DNA of 64,000 nt from Streptococcus pantholopis (GTDB lineage Bacteria; Bacillota; Bacilli; Lactobacillales; Streptococcaceae), in NCBI RefSeq assembly GCF_001642085.1, contig NZ_CP014699.1, positions 1,488,001 to 1,552,000 on the forward strand, read 5' to 3'. Both the position numbers and the translations under genes were made by a program. Below, piece by piece: positions 56,197 to 64,000 of the stretch (positions are counted from its first letter, which is position 1; each line of letters opens with the position of its first letter). The notes below the pieces were generated by a model. It saw only the letters and a list, made by a program, of their open reading frames with translations. It had not been told where the DNA came from and did not search any database.

Positions 56197-56234
56197 TTTA
56201 AAGAGTTTGGGCATGTCCGCCCAAACTCTTTAAA
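56197..56234 (-). terminator. Terminator of the OYE-FMN-FAD reductase gene
   Basis: TTTAAAGAGTTTGGGC (56197-56212) pairs fully with 56219-56234 around ATGTCC, a 16-bp stem 13 nt after the stop at 56247. Confidence 0.75.
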
Positions 56235-56246
56235 TGACTTTCAGTT

Positions 56247-59165
56247 TTAATCGTTAGTGATTTTATAGACACTTTCAGCTGCTAGTTTACCTGAAGTCAA
56301 AGCCCAAGCATTGTTAGCGCCAGATGGTGAATCCGTCCCCATCACGCCTCCGACAACTTCGCCAGCCGCATAAAGACCGTCAATCAGGCTGCCTTTGCTG
56401 TTAACAACCTGTAAATTAGTGTTGACAACCAAACCGCCCATAGTCGTTGCAAAACGCGGTTTTTGTTCCACCAAATAGTAAGGCCCCTGCCCAACTGGTT
56501 TTTGTAAAAATTGGTGCTGCCGATCAAAGTCTTGATCTTTGCCATCAGCTACAAACTGATTATAACGGTTAACCGTATTGACCAGACTATTCTTATCCAT
56601 ACCAGCCAGCTTAGCCAATTCTTCCAGTGAATCAGCATGGAAGAAATATGGTGTTTGACTGCCGTTGTTTGCCAGCCACTGTTCAATGTCAATCTGTGAA
56701 ATACCGCCTTCTGCTACTTCTTCTTTAAAGACATCAAAATGTTCCTGATCCATTAAAATATAAAGCATCTTAGGATCCTGTTCCATTAAGACATCCAGAA
56801 TATCATGGTTGCTGGCACGTTCATTGACGACACGCTGGCCGTTAGTATTAACAAGCAAAGCATTTTCACGTAAGACAGCAATATTACCGCCAATTGTTGA
56901 TTTAGCAACACCGGCTGATACTTCAATCCCGTTTGGATAAATTTTTCCGTATTCCATCATGCGGGTTGCCGCTTCAATACCATGCGCCTGCGCCATCAGC
57001 AAACCTTCTCCCATCGAACTGTTGGTCCCGTAAAAGAGAACATCCTGCAGATCTTCGCTCAAAAGGTTTTTATTATGACCATAGCCGCCTGTTGTTAGGA
57101 TAACAGCTTTTGCAGTAATATTATGCGTTTTTCCGTTTTCTTCAATTGCAGTCAGACCGCTGACGCCGCCTTTGCCATCTGAAAGCAGTTTAGTCGCTTT
57201 AGTATTAAGATAAAGTTTCACCGAACTTTCAGCTATTTTTTGACGGACAGCCGCTGCAAAACCATGCCCGCCATCTTCATAGGCTAATTCGCGGTCACGG
57301 CTGTACTCTGCCAGAATATGAAGACCCTCAGCCATATCATAGCGGACCCCTACATAATCATGCACCCAGTCAGTTGTCTGACCAACGTTATCAGCTAGGA
57401 GCGCCAGCAATTCAACAACATTTTTGTTATTGCCATTCTTAAGAAAATCAGCTACCATAAGCAAAGCAGAGTCATCATCAACGCCTGCTTGTTTTTGCAG
57501 CTTAGATCCCATAACAACCTGATTGCCGCCTGAAACAGAAATAGCACCGCCAATAAAACTGAGCTTTTCAAGCATAACAACCGACAGCCCTTCCTGTTCT
57601 GCCCGAAGAGCAGCCGCAATACCTGCAGCCCCGCCTCCGACGACGATGACATCAAAGGTTTCATCAACAACTTCTGTTGAACGTTCTCTCACGGGTTTTG
57701 GCCGTGCTTTCAATACATCAACACTCTCTTGGCCTCCAGCAAGTTCTGCAGCTTCAGCGACACCGTCAATAACACCTTGAGAAGTAGCCGAAGCCCCGCT
57801 GACAGCGTCAACATTCAAAGTTTGGGCAGCAATTATTTGTTCAGGCAGCGTTTCAATAACAGTATCTGAAAGCCCTTCTGATTCACCTGAGTTGTCAATA
57901 GCAATTGCGGTTATTCGCTCATCAGAAAAGGTCACAACCATTGGCAGATCATTATTGTGGCCTCGTGCAATCACTTCATAATCGCCAGCCTTGAAGTGTA
58001 GTTTTTTCTTCAGCAGCTCTTGCAGCCTTGCAGCCTTGCGTTTTTCTTCCTCAGCATCTTTAACTAAAGAGAAGGATTTGTCCATAAACTGCCAGAGCGG
58101 AATCGGAATGACTAACTCTTGACGCTGGTGGATATCGGCAAAGTCCTGAACCTGTTCATTGCGAGCTACTTTTTCAACCCAGTTAGGTTCCACCAAAAAG
58201 GCTTTTCCTACTGCAACTAAATCATAGCCAAGTTCAAGAGCCTGACTGGCATCATCAGGCTGAACGATAGAACCCACTCCCATAACAGGAATAGCAGCTA
58301 AGGCTTCTGAACGCTCTTCCAAATACTTTTCAATCAGCAGAGATGGATCTGATGTGTCAACAATTGAGCCGCGGGTATAAGAGGCCATGGAAAAGTGAAC
58401 ATAGTCCAAACCATATGCAGCAATCTTATTCAAAAAATACATGGTATCATCAAATCGAATACCAGGTTCTTCTAATTCTTCCGGAGAGAAGCGGTAGCCC
58501 AGAATAAAATCAGAAGCTCCTTCTTCTTTAATGACCGCCTTTACAGCCTTAATGACTTCAACAGCAAAATGAGTCCGTTTACTGCGCGATCCCCCCCAAG
58601 CATCTGTCCGCCGGTTCGAATGAGGTGAGAAAAACTGCTGCAAAAGGTAAGTATTTGCCCCATGAAGCTCAATACCGTCAAAACCTGCTTTAATGGCACG
58701 CCGGGCGGCATTGGCAAACAATTGGATCATATCCAAAACCTGCTGGTGAGTCATTTCGGTCGGAACCGGTGCATTGGGGCGCAAAGCTGCTATAGGACTG
58801 GGCGCTATCGGATTAGCTCCGCCGTTCATATCCGGAAAAGCCATACGGCCGGCATGATAGATTTGGACAACAGCCAGAGAGCCCTTGGCCTTAATTGTTT
58901 TAGCCAGATGCGAAAGCCCTTCAATTTTATCATCAGTATCAATCCCTAGCGCACCGGAAAAGCCGCGCCCCTTATCTTCAATAAAACAGCTTTCAACAAC
59001 AATCATCGCCGCATCTCCGGAACGATGTTCATAATAATCTATCAATTCCTGCGGGACACTGCCGTCAAAATAGGCTGACTCTGTTGTCATAGGTGACATG
59101 GCAATACGATTTTTCAGAGTCACTCCTGACACAGGCAGGGTAAGTTCTTTGAATAATTGTGACAT
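56247..59165 (-). CDS. OYE-FMN_bind-FAD flavoprotein reductase with altered active site
   Basis: 972 residues. About 1-345 is an old-yellow-enzyme barrel (MSPMTTESAYFDG, GFDGIELHGANTYLLQQFFS, MGVGSIVQPDDASQ) lacking the iron-sulfur insert of enoate reductases. About 385-465 is an FMN_bind domain with DAVSGASATSQG, the ApbE flavinylation motif. About 495-972 is a fumarate-reductase FAD domain (DVIVVGGGAAGIAAAL). The soluble NADH:fumarate reductase of Klebsiella has the same plan. But residues matching the fumarate site differ: FATTMGG has no His pair, NERASNHD has no TRD Arg, and GTDSPSGANNAWAL replaces GANRLGGN. The substrate is therefore likely not fumarate. Monocistronic. Confidence 0.85.
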   Translation of the reverse strand: MSQLFKELTLPVSGVTLKNRIAMSPMTTESAYFDGSVPQELIDYYEHRSGDAAMIVVESCFIEDKGRGFSGALGIDTDDKIEGLSHLAKTIKAKGSLAVVQIYHAGRMAFPDMNGGANPIAPSPIAALRPNAPVPTEMTHQQVLDMIQLFANAARRAIKAGFDGIELHGANTYLLQQFFSPHSNRRTDAWGGSRSKRTHFAVEVIKAVKAVIKEEGASDFILGYRFSPEELEEPGIRFDDTMYFLNKIAAYGLDYVHFSMASYTRGSIVDTSDPSLLIEKYLEERSEALAAIPVMGVGSIVQPDDASQALELGYDLVAVGKAFLVEPNWVEKVARNEQVQDFADIHQRQELVIPIPLWQFMDKSFSLVKDAEEEKRKAARLQELLKKKLHFKAGDYEVIARGHNNDLPMVVTFSDERITAIAIDNSGESEGLSDTVIETLPEQIIAAQTLNVDAVSGASATSQGVIDGVAEAAELAGGQESVDVLKARPKPVRERSTEVVDETFDVIVVGGGAAGIAAALRAEQEGLSVVMLEKLSFIGGAISVSGGNQVVMGSKLQKQAGVDDDSALLMVADFLKNGNNKNVVELLALLADNVGQTTDWVHDYVGVRYDMAEGLHILAEYSRDRELAYEDGGHGFAAAVRQKIAESSVKLYLNTKATKLLSDGKGGVSGLTAIEENGKTHNITAKAVILTTGGYGHNKNLLSEDLQDVLFYGTNSSMGEGLLMAQAHGIEAATRMMEYGKIYPNGIEVSAGVAKSTIGGNIAVLRENALLVNTNGQRVVNERASNHDILDVLMEQDPKMLYILMDQEHFDVFKEEVAEGGISQIDIEQWLANNGSQTPYFFHADSLEELAKLAGMDKNSLVNTVNRYNQFVADGKDQDFDRQHQFLQKPVGQGPYYLVEQKPRFATTMGGLVVNTNLQVVNSKGSLIDGLYAAGEVVGGVMGTDSPSGANNAWALTSGKLAAESVYKITND

Positions 59166-59227
59166 AAGTGATCCTTTCCTAAAGATAAGACGAGCTTGAT
59201 TAAAAATGTAAGCCCTTTTTTGACTTT

Positions 59228-59267
59228 ATTATATATTTTTTTAGAAAGTTTGTGAAGTAGAAAACAA
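59228..59267 (-). promoter_or_regulatory. Promoter of the 972-residue reductase, with weak Rex-like site
   Basis: Minus strand: TTCACA (59256-59251), 17 nt, TATAAT (59233-59228). The plus strand TTGTGAAGTAGAAAACAA (59250-59267) overlaps the -35 and matches one half of the Rex palindrome (TTGTGAA-N4-TTCACAA) but has three mismatches in the other. NADH-responsive control would fit the enzyme; the site is only suggestive. Confidence 0.55.
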
Positions 59268-59288
59268 AAAATATTTAATTTTTTTAAA

Positions 59289-59325
59289 AAAAATCATTTA
59301 TTTATAAAATAAATAAATGATTTTT
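59289..59325. terminator. 17-bp AT-rich hairpin between reductase promoter and rlmD
   Basis: AAAAATCATTTATTTAT (59289-59305) and its complement (59309-59325) around AAA. It lies 124 nt after the rlmD stop in that gene's direction and about 30 bp upstream of the reductase promoter. It is more likely a terminator or an operator than chance, but composition is very AT-rich. Confidence 0.4.
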
Positions 59326-59448
59326 ATCAATCATTTAAAAGAATAGCATCAAAAATAGCATTTCTTCTTAAAGCCTACAGTAATTCTTTTGGCTGAAAAA
59401 CCATCTGAGCCTTTATACTGTCTCGGTTGCTCCTAACAGCTTAAAAAC

Positions 59449-60819
59449 TTAGCTCTTAAAATTTTTAGATTTTCTTACTAATTTCACCACAGCCTCAGTC
59501 CTCGCTGTATGCGGAAACATATCGACTGACTGAATGTACTTCACTTGATAAACAGCAGCCAGCTTCACTAAATCACGAGCCAAGGTTGAAGCATTGCAGG
59601 AAACATAAACCATTTTAGAAGGCGGAAAACGTAAAATAGCCGCCAGTAACTTGGAATCCAAACCTGTTCTGGGAGGATCAACAACTAAAGCTGTCGCTCG
59701 GTACCCTTTTTTATACCAGCGAGGAATAAGTTCTTCAGCCTTACCTACTTCATAATGTGCGTTTGTTAAGCCCAGACTTGCAGCGTTGGCCTTCGCATCG
59801 GCAATCGCTTCAGGGATAATATCCATTCCCCGTACAGACTTCACTTTACCAGCAAAAGCCAGACCAATAGTCCCCACACCGCAGTAAGCATCCAGTAAAT
59901 CCTCTTCACCAGTGACTGCCATTGCTTTTACCACTTCACTGTATAAAACCTGTGTTTGCTGCGGATTTAATTGATAAAAAGCGCGCGGTGATAGAGAAAA
60001 ACCATAATCCAAGACTTCCTCTTCGATAGTGTCCTCCCCCCAGAGAATAACGGTTTTTTCCCCGTAAATTTGGCTTGTTTTATCAGCATTGATATTCAGT
60101 GCAACTGTCCTTATTTCCGGATATGTTTCAAGCAAATCATGGATTAAGTCAGTAAAATCCAACGACTTGCTGGTGATAAAAATAAGCTGCAGCTGTTTTG
60201 TAGCCTGCGACTTGCGTATCATCACTGTACGGATACCATGAGCGCGGCCTTCTTTGTAAATAGGCAGGCGGTATTTTGCCAACAAATCAGTTATGGTATT
60301 CATCACCTGCTGTGTCGTTTTATCCTGAACCAAACAGTCTTCAATAGCAATGAGACGGTGGCTGTTAGCAGCATACAAGCCTGCTTTGATACTGCCGGAA
60401 AAAGAACCTACCTGAAACTGAAGTTTTGCCCGGTAATGTGTTGGTTCAGTCATACCAATTGTTGGTCGAATCTTATAATTCTCATAACCTTCCGGCTTAA
60501 ATTTTTTTAAGGACTGCCTGATAATATCTTCTTTATAGCTTAACTGCTTATCGTAACGAAGATGCATCAGCTGGCAACCTCCGCAAGCCTCATATACAGA
60601 ACAAGCTGGCTGAACTCTAAATTTTGATTTTTTATTGATTTTCAGAAGCTTAGCTTCAGCAAAATTTCTTTTAACATTAGTGATCTGACAAAAGATGTTC
60701 TCTCCCTGCAGTGCTCCCGGTACGAAAACTAACGTTTTTTTATAAAATCCAATCCCCTCACCGTTGATTCCCAAGCGTTTAATCTTTAACGGAATTTTCT
60801 GCTTTACTGATAAATTCAT
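59449..60819 (-). CDS. rlmD: 23S rRNA (uracil-5)-methyltransferase, RlmD/RlmCD type
   Basis: 456 residues. TRAM domain at 1-65 ([20 protein letters not shown]), iron-sulfur cysteines [18 protein letters not shown]-binding [19 protein letters not shown], catalytic Cys in [14 protein letters not shown] and the final [13 protein letters not shown]. It methylates U1939 and, in streptococci where one enzyme does both jobs, U747 of 23S rRNA. AAAGG lies seven bases upstream of the ATG. It is divergent from recX. Confidence 0.93.
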   Translation of the reverse strand: MNLSVKQKIPLKIKRLGINGEGIGFYKKTLVFVPGALQGENIFCQITNVKRNFAEAKLLKINKKSKFRVQPACSVYEACGGCQLMHLRYDKQLSYKEDIIRQSLKKFKPEGYENYKIRPTIGMTEPTHYRAKLQFQVGSFSGSIKAGLYAANSHRLIAIEDCLVQDKTTQQVMNTITDLLAKYRLPIYKEGRAHGIRTVMIRKSQATKQLQLIFITSKSLDFTDLIHDLLETYPEIRTVALNINADKTSQIYGEKTVILWGEDTIEEEVLDYGFSLSPRAFYQLNPQQTQVLYSEVVKAMAVTGEEDLLDAYCGVGTIGLAFAGKVKSVRGMDIIPEAIADAKANAASLGLTNAHYEVGKAEELIPRWYKKGYRATALVVDPPRTGLDSKLLAAILRFPPSKMVYVSCNASTLARDLVKLAAVYQVKYIQSVDMFPHTARTEAVVKLVRKSKNFKS

Positions 60820-60901
60820 AACATAACCTTTTCATCTTCATCCTAGAGAAAACTATACTCATTCTCCTCACTATTTTACCATTTTTGCTATAATAAAAAA
60901 T

Positions 60902-61678
60902 ATGAAAATAACAAAAATTGAAAAGAAAAAGCATCTCTACTTAGTTGAAATTGACGGTAAAAACCAGTTCTATGTGACTCAGGACACCATTGCCCGTTAC
61001 CTGCTCAGCAAAGATAAACAGTTAAGCCAGGAGCTCCTAGCAGAAATTAAAGACTTTGCCCGCCTCTCCTCAGCTAAAAATTTAGCGCTTTACTACCTCT
61101 CTTTTAAGCAAAGAAGTGAAACAGAAGTCAGAAACTATCTAAAAAAACACGAATACCAAGATAAAGTGATCGCACAAGTCATTGCTGAACTCAAAGAGGC
61201 ACAGTGGCTTGATGATAGGAAATATGCCGAGGCGCTAATCCGTCAAAATATAAATACAGGCGACAAAGGAGCTTATCTGCTTAAGCAAAAATTACTGCAG
61301 AAAGGCATAGAAAGTTCTGTTATTGACCAGGAATTATCTCAGGTTGATTTCGGCCCTCTTGTTGATAAAGTCAGTCAGAAACTCTTAAAAAAATATCAAA
61401 ACAAACTGCCCCAAGGAGCTTTGCAGAACAAGATAATACATTCCTTAACAGCAAAAGGTTTTGACTATCAAGAAGCTAAAAATGCTTTTGATGCATTAGA
61501 CATAGATCATGATAATGATGTGCAAGAAACCCTTATTAATAAAGAAATGGATAAAGCCTATCGAAGATACAGTAAAAAATATGAGGGATACGCTTTGAAA
61601 CAGCATGTCACACAAAACTTGGCGCGCAAGGGATTCTCCTTGGATACTATAAATAAAGCTCTTCGTAACCTTGATTAA
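60902..61678 (+). CDS. recX: RecX recombination regulator
   Basis: 258 residues, the long Gram-positive form. Three tandem three-helix RecX repeats are visible, for example ALYYLSFKQRSETEVRNYLK with AQWLDDRKYAEALIRQNI, and the last with YALKQHVTQNLARKGFSLDT. RecX binds RecA filaments and limits recombination. An extended -10 (TTGCTATAAT) ends seven bases before the ATG and there is no Shine-Dalgarno sequence, so the mRNA may be leaderless. Confidence 0.93.
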   Translation: MKITKIEKKKHLYLVEIDGKNQFYVTQDTIARYLLSKDKQLSQELLAEIKDFARLSSAKNLALYYLSFKQRSETEVRNYLKKHEYQDKVIAQVIAELKEAQWLDDRKYAEALIRQNINTGDKGAYLLKQKLLQKGIESSVIDQELSQVDFGPLVDKVSQKLLKKYQNKLPQGALQNKIIHSLTAKGFDYQEAKNAFDALDIDHDNDVQETLINKEMDKAYRRYSKKYEGYALKQHVTQNLARKGFSLDTINKALRNLD

Positions 61679-61760
61679 ATGCTGTTTTTTTAAAATGATT
61701 TTTTTATAAAATTATGATATCCTATATAAGATAAGTTTAATTGTAGAAAGTTGGTAGGGC

Positions 61761-62294
61761 ATGAAGTTACCTAAGGAGGGCGACTTTATTACAATTCAAA
61801 GTTATAAGCACGATGGCAGTTTGCACCGGAGCTGGCGTGACACAATGGTACTGAAAACAACTGAGCATGCCATTATAGGAGTCAATGACCATACACTTGT
61901 GACCGAAAGTGATGGCAGACGATGGGTTACCCGAGAACCCGCAATCGTTTATTTTCACAGAAAATTTTGGTTTAACATCATTGCCATGATAAGAGACAGC
62001 GGAGTTTCATATTACTGCAACTTAGCAAGCCCTTATGTTTTAGATGAAGAAGCACTTAAATATATTGATTATGATTTAGATGTCAAAGTTTTTGCTAATG
62101 GTGAAAAAAAACTTTTGGATGTTGATGAATACGAATTACATAAACAAAAAATGCATTACCCAGCAGATGTTGACTACATCTTAAAAGAAAATGTGAAAAT
62201 ACTCGTCGCTTGGATCAATAACAGCAAAGGACCTTTCTCACAGTCTTATATTAATATCTGGTACAAACGTTATCTAGAACTGAAGAATCGTTAA
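61761..62294 (+). CDS. ntdP: Nucleoside tri-/diphosphate phosphatase (DUF402)
   Basis: 177 residues, the usual size. [40 protein letters not shown], then [20 protein letters not shown] and DLDVKVF give the DUF402 fold with acidic metal-binding residues. Family members hydrolyse nucleoside tri- and diphosphates. Gene order recX-ntdP-DUF960 is common in streptococci. Confidence 0.93.
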   Translation: MKLPKEGDFITIQSYKHDGSLHRSWRDTMVLKTTEHAIIGVNDHTLVTESDGRRWVTREPAIVYFHRKFWFNIIAMIRDSGVSYYCNLASPYVLDEEALKYIDYDLDVKVFANGEKKLLDVDEYELHKQKMHYPADVDYILKENVKILVAWINNSKGPFSQSYINIWYKRYLELKNR

Positions 62295-62355
62295 ATAAGT
62301 TGTCTAAACACTCCTTGTACAGGGGTGTTTTATAACATTTTTGAAAGGAAGAAAG

Positions 62356-62667
62356 ATGGCCTTTAATAATACAAAAGAAAGATACGCAAGTTTTGGAGTG
62401 GCAACAAGTCTGCCCCACGAAATTATTGATATTTTCTGGGAACTTTTGGATTACTATCTAAAAGATGTCTTTCCGCTGGATAATACTTTAACCTTCCAGT
62501 TGGTTAAACATAGTGGAAAACTTTCCTTTGTTTATCAGGATAAAAAAAGACAGCTAGCCATTGTTTTTGACTATGACACCCCTTATGATCCATTTTATCC
62601 CGAAACAGTCAATATTGTAGACAACCACGGAATCGAAACTCTTATCCTCCCGCATGAACTCATTTAA
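62356..62667 (+). CDS. DUF960 family protein
   Basis: 103 residues from the ATG at 62356 (MAFNNTKERYASFGVATSLP), with AAAGGAAG upstream; a TTG at 62341 would overlap that site. The body HEIIDIFWELLDYYLKDVFP then LDNTLTFQL matches the DUF960 pattern. Its role is unknown; it follows ntdP by about 60 bp. Confidence 0.85.
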   Translation: MAFNNTKERYASFGVATSLPHEIIDIFWELLDYYLKDVFPLDNTLTFQLVKHSGKLSFVYQDKKRQLAIVFDYDTPYDPFYPETVNIVDNHGIETLILPHELI

Positions 62668-62731
62668 ATGCTAGAAAGACAGCTCCTGCTTACTCTTTGT
62701 TTATTATCACTGCCACTGCTTTTTATAAATC

Positions 62732-62769
62732 AAAGAAATCTGGAACATGTGCACCAGATTTCTTTTTTA
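62732..62769 (+). terminator. Terminator of the recX-ntdP-DUF960 region
   Basis: AAAGAAATCTGG (62732-62743) pairs with CCAGATTTCTTT (62754-62765), then TTTA. It can also serve the incoming tRNA operon. No gene is seen in 62770-62903. Confidence 0.8.
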
Positions 62770-62903
62770 TTTAATCTAACACCATGCAGTCATCAATCTT
62801 ACTGCAAACTTTTAATAAATACTATTTTATCACATCTTTTAAGAAGAAAAAAAGACTGACTTTCCTCAATCTTCCTTAGTTACTATTCGAATTGACAAAA
62901 GAA

Positions 62904-62975
62904 AGCGAACGACGGGATTCGAACCCGCGACCCCCACCTTGGCAAGGTGATGTTCTACCTCTGAACTACGTTCGC
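62904..62975 (-). tRNA. tRNA-Gly(GCC)
   Basis: Cloverleaf with acceptor GCGAACG/CGTTCGC and anticodon stem CACCT/AGGTG around TGCCA-type loop TTGCCAA; anticodon GCC. Last tRNA of the rRNA operon in this window. Confidence 0.93.
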
Positions 62976-62977
62976 TA

Positions 62978-63050
62978 TGCCGGCTACATGACTTGAACAC
63001 GCGACCCTCTGATTACAAATCAGATGCTCTACCAACTGAGCTAAGCCGGC
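62978..63050 (-). tRNA. tRNA-Thr(TGT)
   Basis: Acceptor GCCGGCT/AGCCGGC, anticodon stem TCTGA/TCAGA with loop TTTGTAA, anticodon TGT. The anticodon decides Thr. Confidence 0.92.
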
Positions 63051-63056
63051 CTTTCA

Positions 63057-63139
63057 TGCGGGTGAAGGGACTTGAACCCCCACGCTTCCTAAGCGCCAGA
63101 TCCTAAATCTGGTGCGTCTGCCAATTCCGCCACACCCGC
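63057..63139 (-). tRNA. tRNA-Leu(TAG)
   Basis: 83 nt with a long variable arm; acceptor GCGGGTG/CACCCGC, anticodon stem CCAGA/TCTGG around TTTAGGA, anticodon TAG. Confidence 0.93.
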
Positions 63140-63147
63140 TGTCTCTA

Positions 63148-63220
63148 TGACCCGTACTGGGCTCGAACCAGTGACCCTCTGATTAAAAGTCAGATGCTCT
63201 ACCAACTGAGCTAACGAGTC
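63148..63220 (-). tRNA. tRNA-Lys(TTT)
   Basis: Acceptor GACTCGT pairs with ACGGGTC (one wobble); anticodon stem TCTGA/TCAGA around CTTTTAA, anticodon TTT. Confidence 0.93.
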
Positions 63221-63251
63221 CTTCTCTCTCTTTGGACTTTTCCTATTCCAA

Positions 63252-63324
63252 CGGTCCCGACGGGAATTGAACCCGCGATCTTCGCCGTGACAGGGCGACG
63301 TGATAACCGCTACACCACGGGACC
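63252..63324 (-). tRNA. tRNA-Asp(GTC)
   Basis: Acceptor GGTCCCG/CGGGACC with discriminator G; anticodon loop CTGTCAC, anticodon GTC. Confidence 0.93.
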
Positions 63325-63329
63325 TCCTA

Positions 63330-63402
63330 TGGGAGTTAACGGGATCGAACCGCTGACCCTCTGCTTGTAAGGCAGATGCTCTCCCAGCTGAGCTAAACTC
63401 CC
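63330..63402 (-). tRNA. tRNA-Val(TAC)
   Basis: Acceptor GGGAGTT/AACTCCC; anticodon stem TCTGC/GCAGA around CTTACAA, anticodon TAC. First tRNA after 5S. Its 5' end is partly duplicated in the adjacent spacer. Confidence 0.93.
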
Positions 63403-63500
63403 TTGAATGAGAGTTTAGCTCAACCTGGGCCCCTGTCGTGCGCTAATCGCTGCGACAAAGCCGAACACTGTTCGACTTAGCTGAGCTAAACTCCCCCCTA
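63403..63500 (-). other. 5S-tRNA spacer with tRNA-Val 5' duplication and long hairpin
   Basis: On the minus strand GGGAGTTTAGCTCAG (63495-63481) repeats the first 15 bases of tRNA-Val (63402-63388). Complementary TTGAGCTAAACTC follows (63423-63411), so a 12-bp stem can enclose about 58 nt. Inner segments TGTCG/CGACA can pair as well. It is transcribed between 5S and tRNA-Val. Confidence 0.6.
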
Positions 63501-63616
63501 GCTAAGCAACTCCCTTATCTCGCAGGGGGAAACCCCCAACTACTTCCGGCGTACTAGGGCTTAACGACTGTGGTCGGCATGGGTACAGGTGTATCCCCTA
63601 GGCTAGCGTCACTTAA
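63501..63616 (-). rRNA. 5S ribosomal RNA
   Basis: 116 nt in minus orientation. Hallmarks are GGGGATACACCTGTACCCAT, CCGACCACAG, TTAAGCCCTAGTACGCCGGA and AGTAGTTGGGGGTTTCCCCC. Ends fixed by TTAAGTGACG and CTTAGC pairing, so they may be off by a few bases. Confidence 0.93.
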
Positions 63617-63687
63617 CTCGGTCTGAACTAAAAAACTAGTCCATTCAAAATTGAATACCTCCTAAAACCGTCCGCTCCTAACCTCTC

Positions 63688-64000
<313 letters not shown>

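Noticed and set aside
59250..59267. Rex operator at the large reductase gene
   Set aside because: Only one half-site matches well (three mismatches in the other), in a very AT-rich context; kept as a suggestion in the promoter entry, not as a finding.
62904..63402. tRNA array as a prophage or island attachment site
   Set aside because: No integrase gene and no duplicated tRNA 3' end were found; the duplicated segment is the 5' end of tRNA-Val.

Overview
The window looks like a low-GC Gram-positive chromosome segment from a Streptococcus, most likely of the mutans group. Supporting genes are a SepM-type Lon-like protease next to coaD and rsmD, a histidine-triad/leucine-rich-repeat lipoprotein behind two AdcR-type operators, a Cnm/Cbm-like collagen adhesin with an LPSTG anchor, AsnA, RecX, NtdP, DUF1912 and DUF960 proteins, and a 23S-5S-tRNA operon end. 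Species assignment is inference from gene content; no database search was possible.

Layout. 1-1300: start of trpE (minus) behind a T-box leader. 1500-7200: a membrane protein, then an ABC exporter / DesK-like kinase / NarL-type regulator operon. 7900-11700: decayed membrane genes and the zinc-linked lipoprotein. 12100-23700: mostly housekeeping genes on the minus strand (heterodimeric ABC exporter, vanZ-like, rlmN, yutD, metallophosphoesterase, sepM-coaD-rsmD, asnA). 24400-28500: small accessory genes (MmcQ/YjbR-EVE fusion, TauE-like exporter, HXXEE protein, GNAT, shortened GrpB). 28900-35200: valS sandwiched between two AT-rich membrane-protein genes that each overlap it by 4 nt, with a T-box about 2.3 kb upstream. 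35200-43200: pseudogenes, a lone tRNA-Thr, the collagen adhesin, and nagA with a GntR regulator and a decayed mannose-type PTS. 43300-59200: a flavoprotein/transporter/quinate-shikimate island. 59400-62700: rlmD, recX, ntdP, DUF960. 62900-64000: tRNA array (transcribed Val-Asp-Lys-Leu-Thr-Gly), 5S and the 3' end of 23S rRNA, all minus.

Two things stand out. First, the 43-59 kb island joins an HSL-type esterase, HcrA/HcrB-like enoate reductase flavoproteins, a second OYE-FMN-FAD reductase, a YdiB-like quinate/shikimate dehydrogenase with an acidic NAD-type motif, a type I dehydroquinate dehydratase, two YdiM/YdiN-like transporters, two further carboxylate transporters and a LysR regulator. Together they could hydrolyse plant caffeoyl-quinate esters, oxidise the quinate and use the hydroxycinnamate as an electron sink. 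That pathway is an inference. Second, an interspersed modular repeat family (about 17 complete and several partial copies) sits mostly just upstream of ribosome-binding sites. Its paired stems change sequence between copies while staying complementary, which points to selection on a folded DNA or RNA form. The layout recalls BOX elements (ends plus a variable number of central modules), but I cannot match it to a named family.

Several genes carry one-base indels in homopolymers (flavin reductase, lipoprotein, possibly one transporter). These may be real decay, phase-variable tracts or sequencing error.
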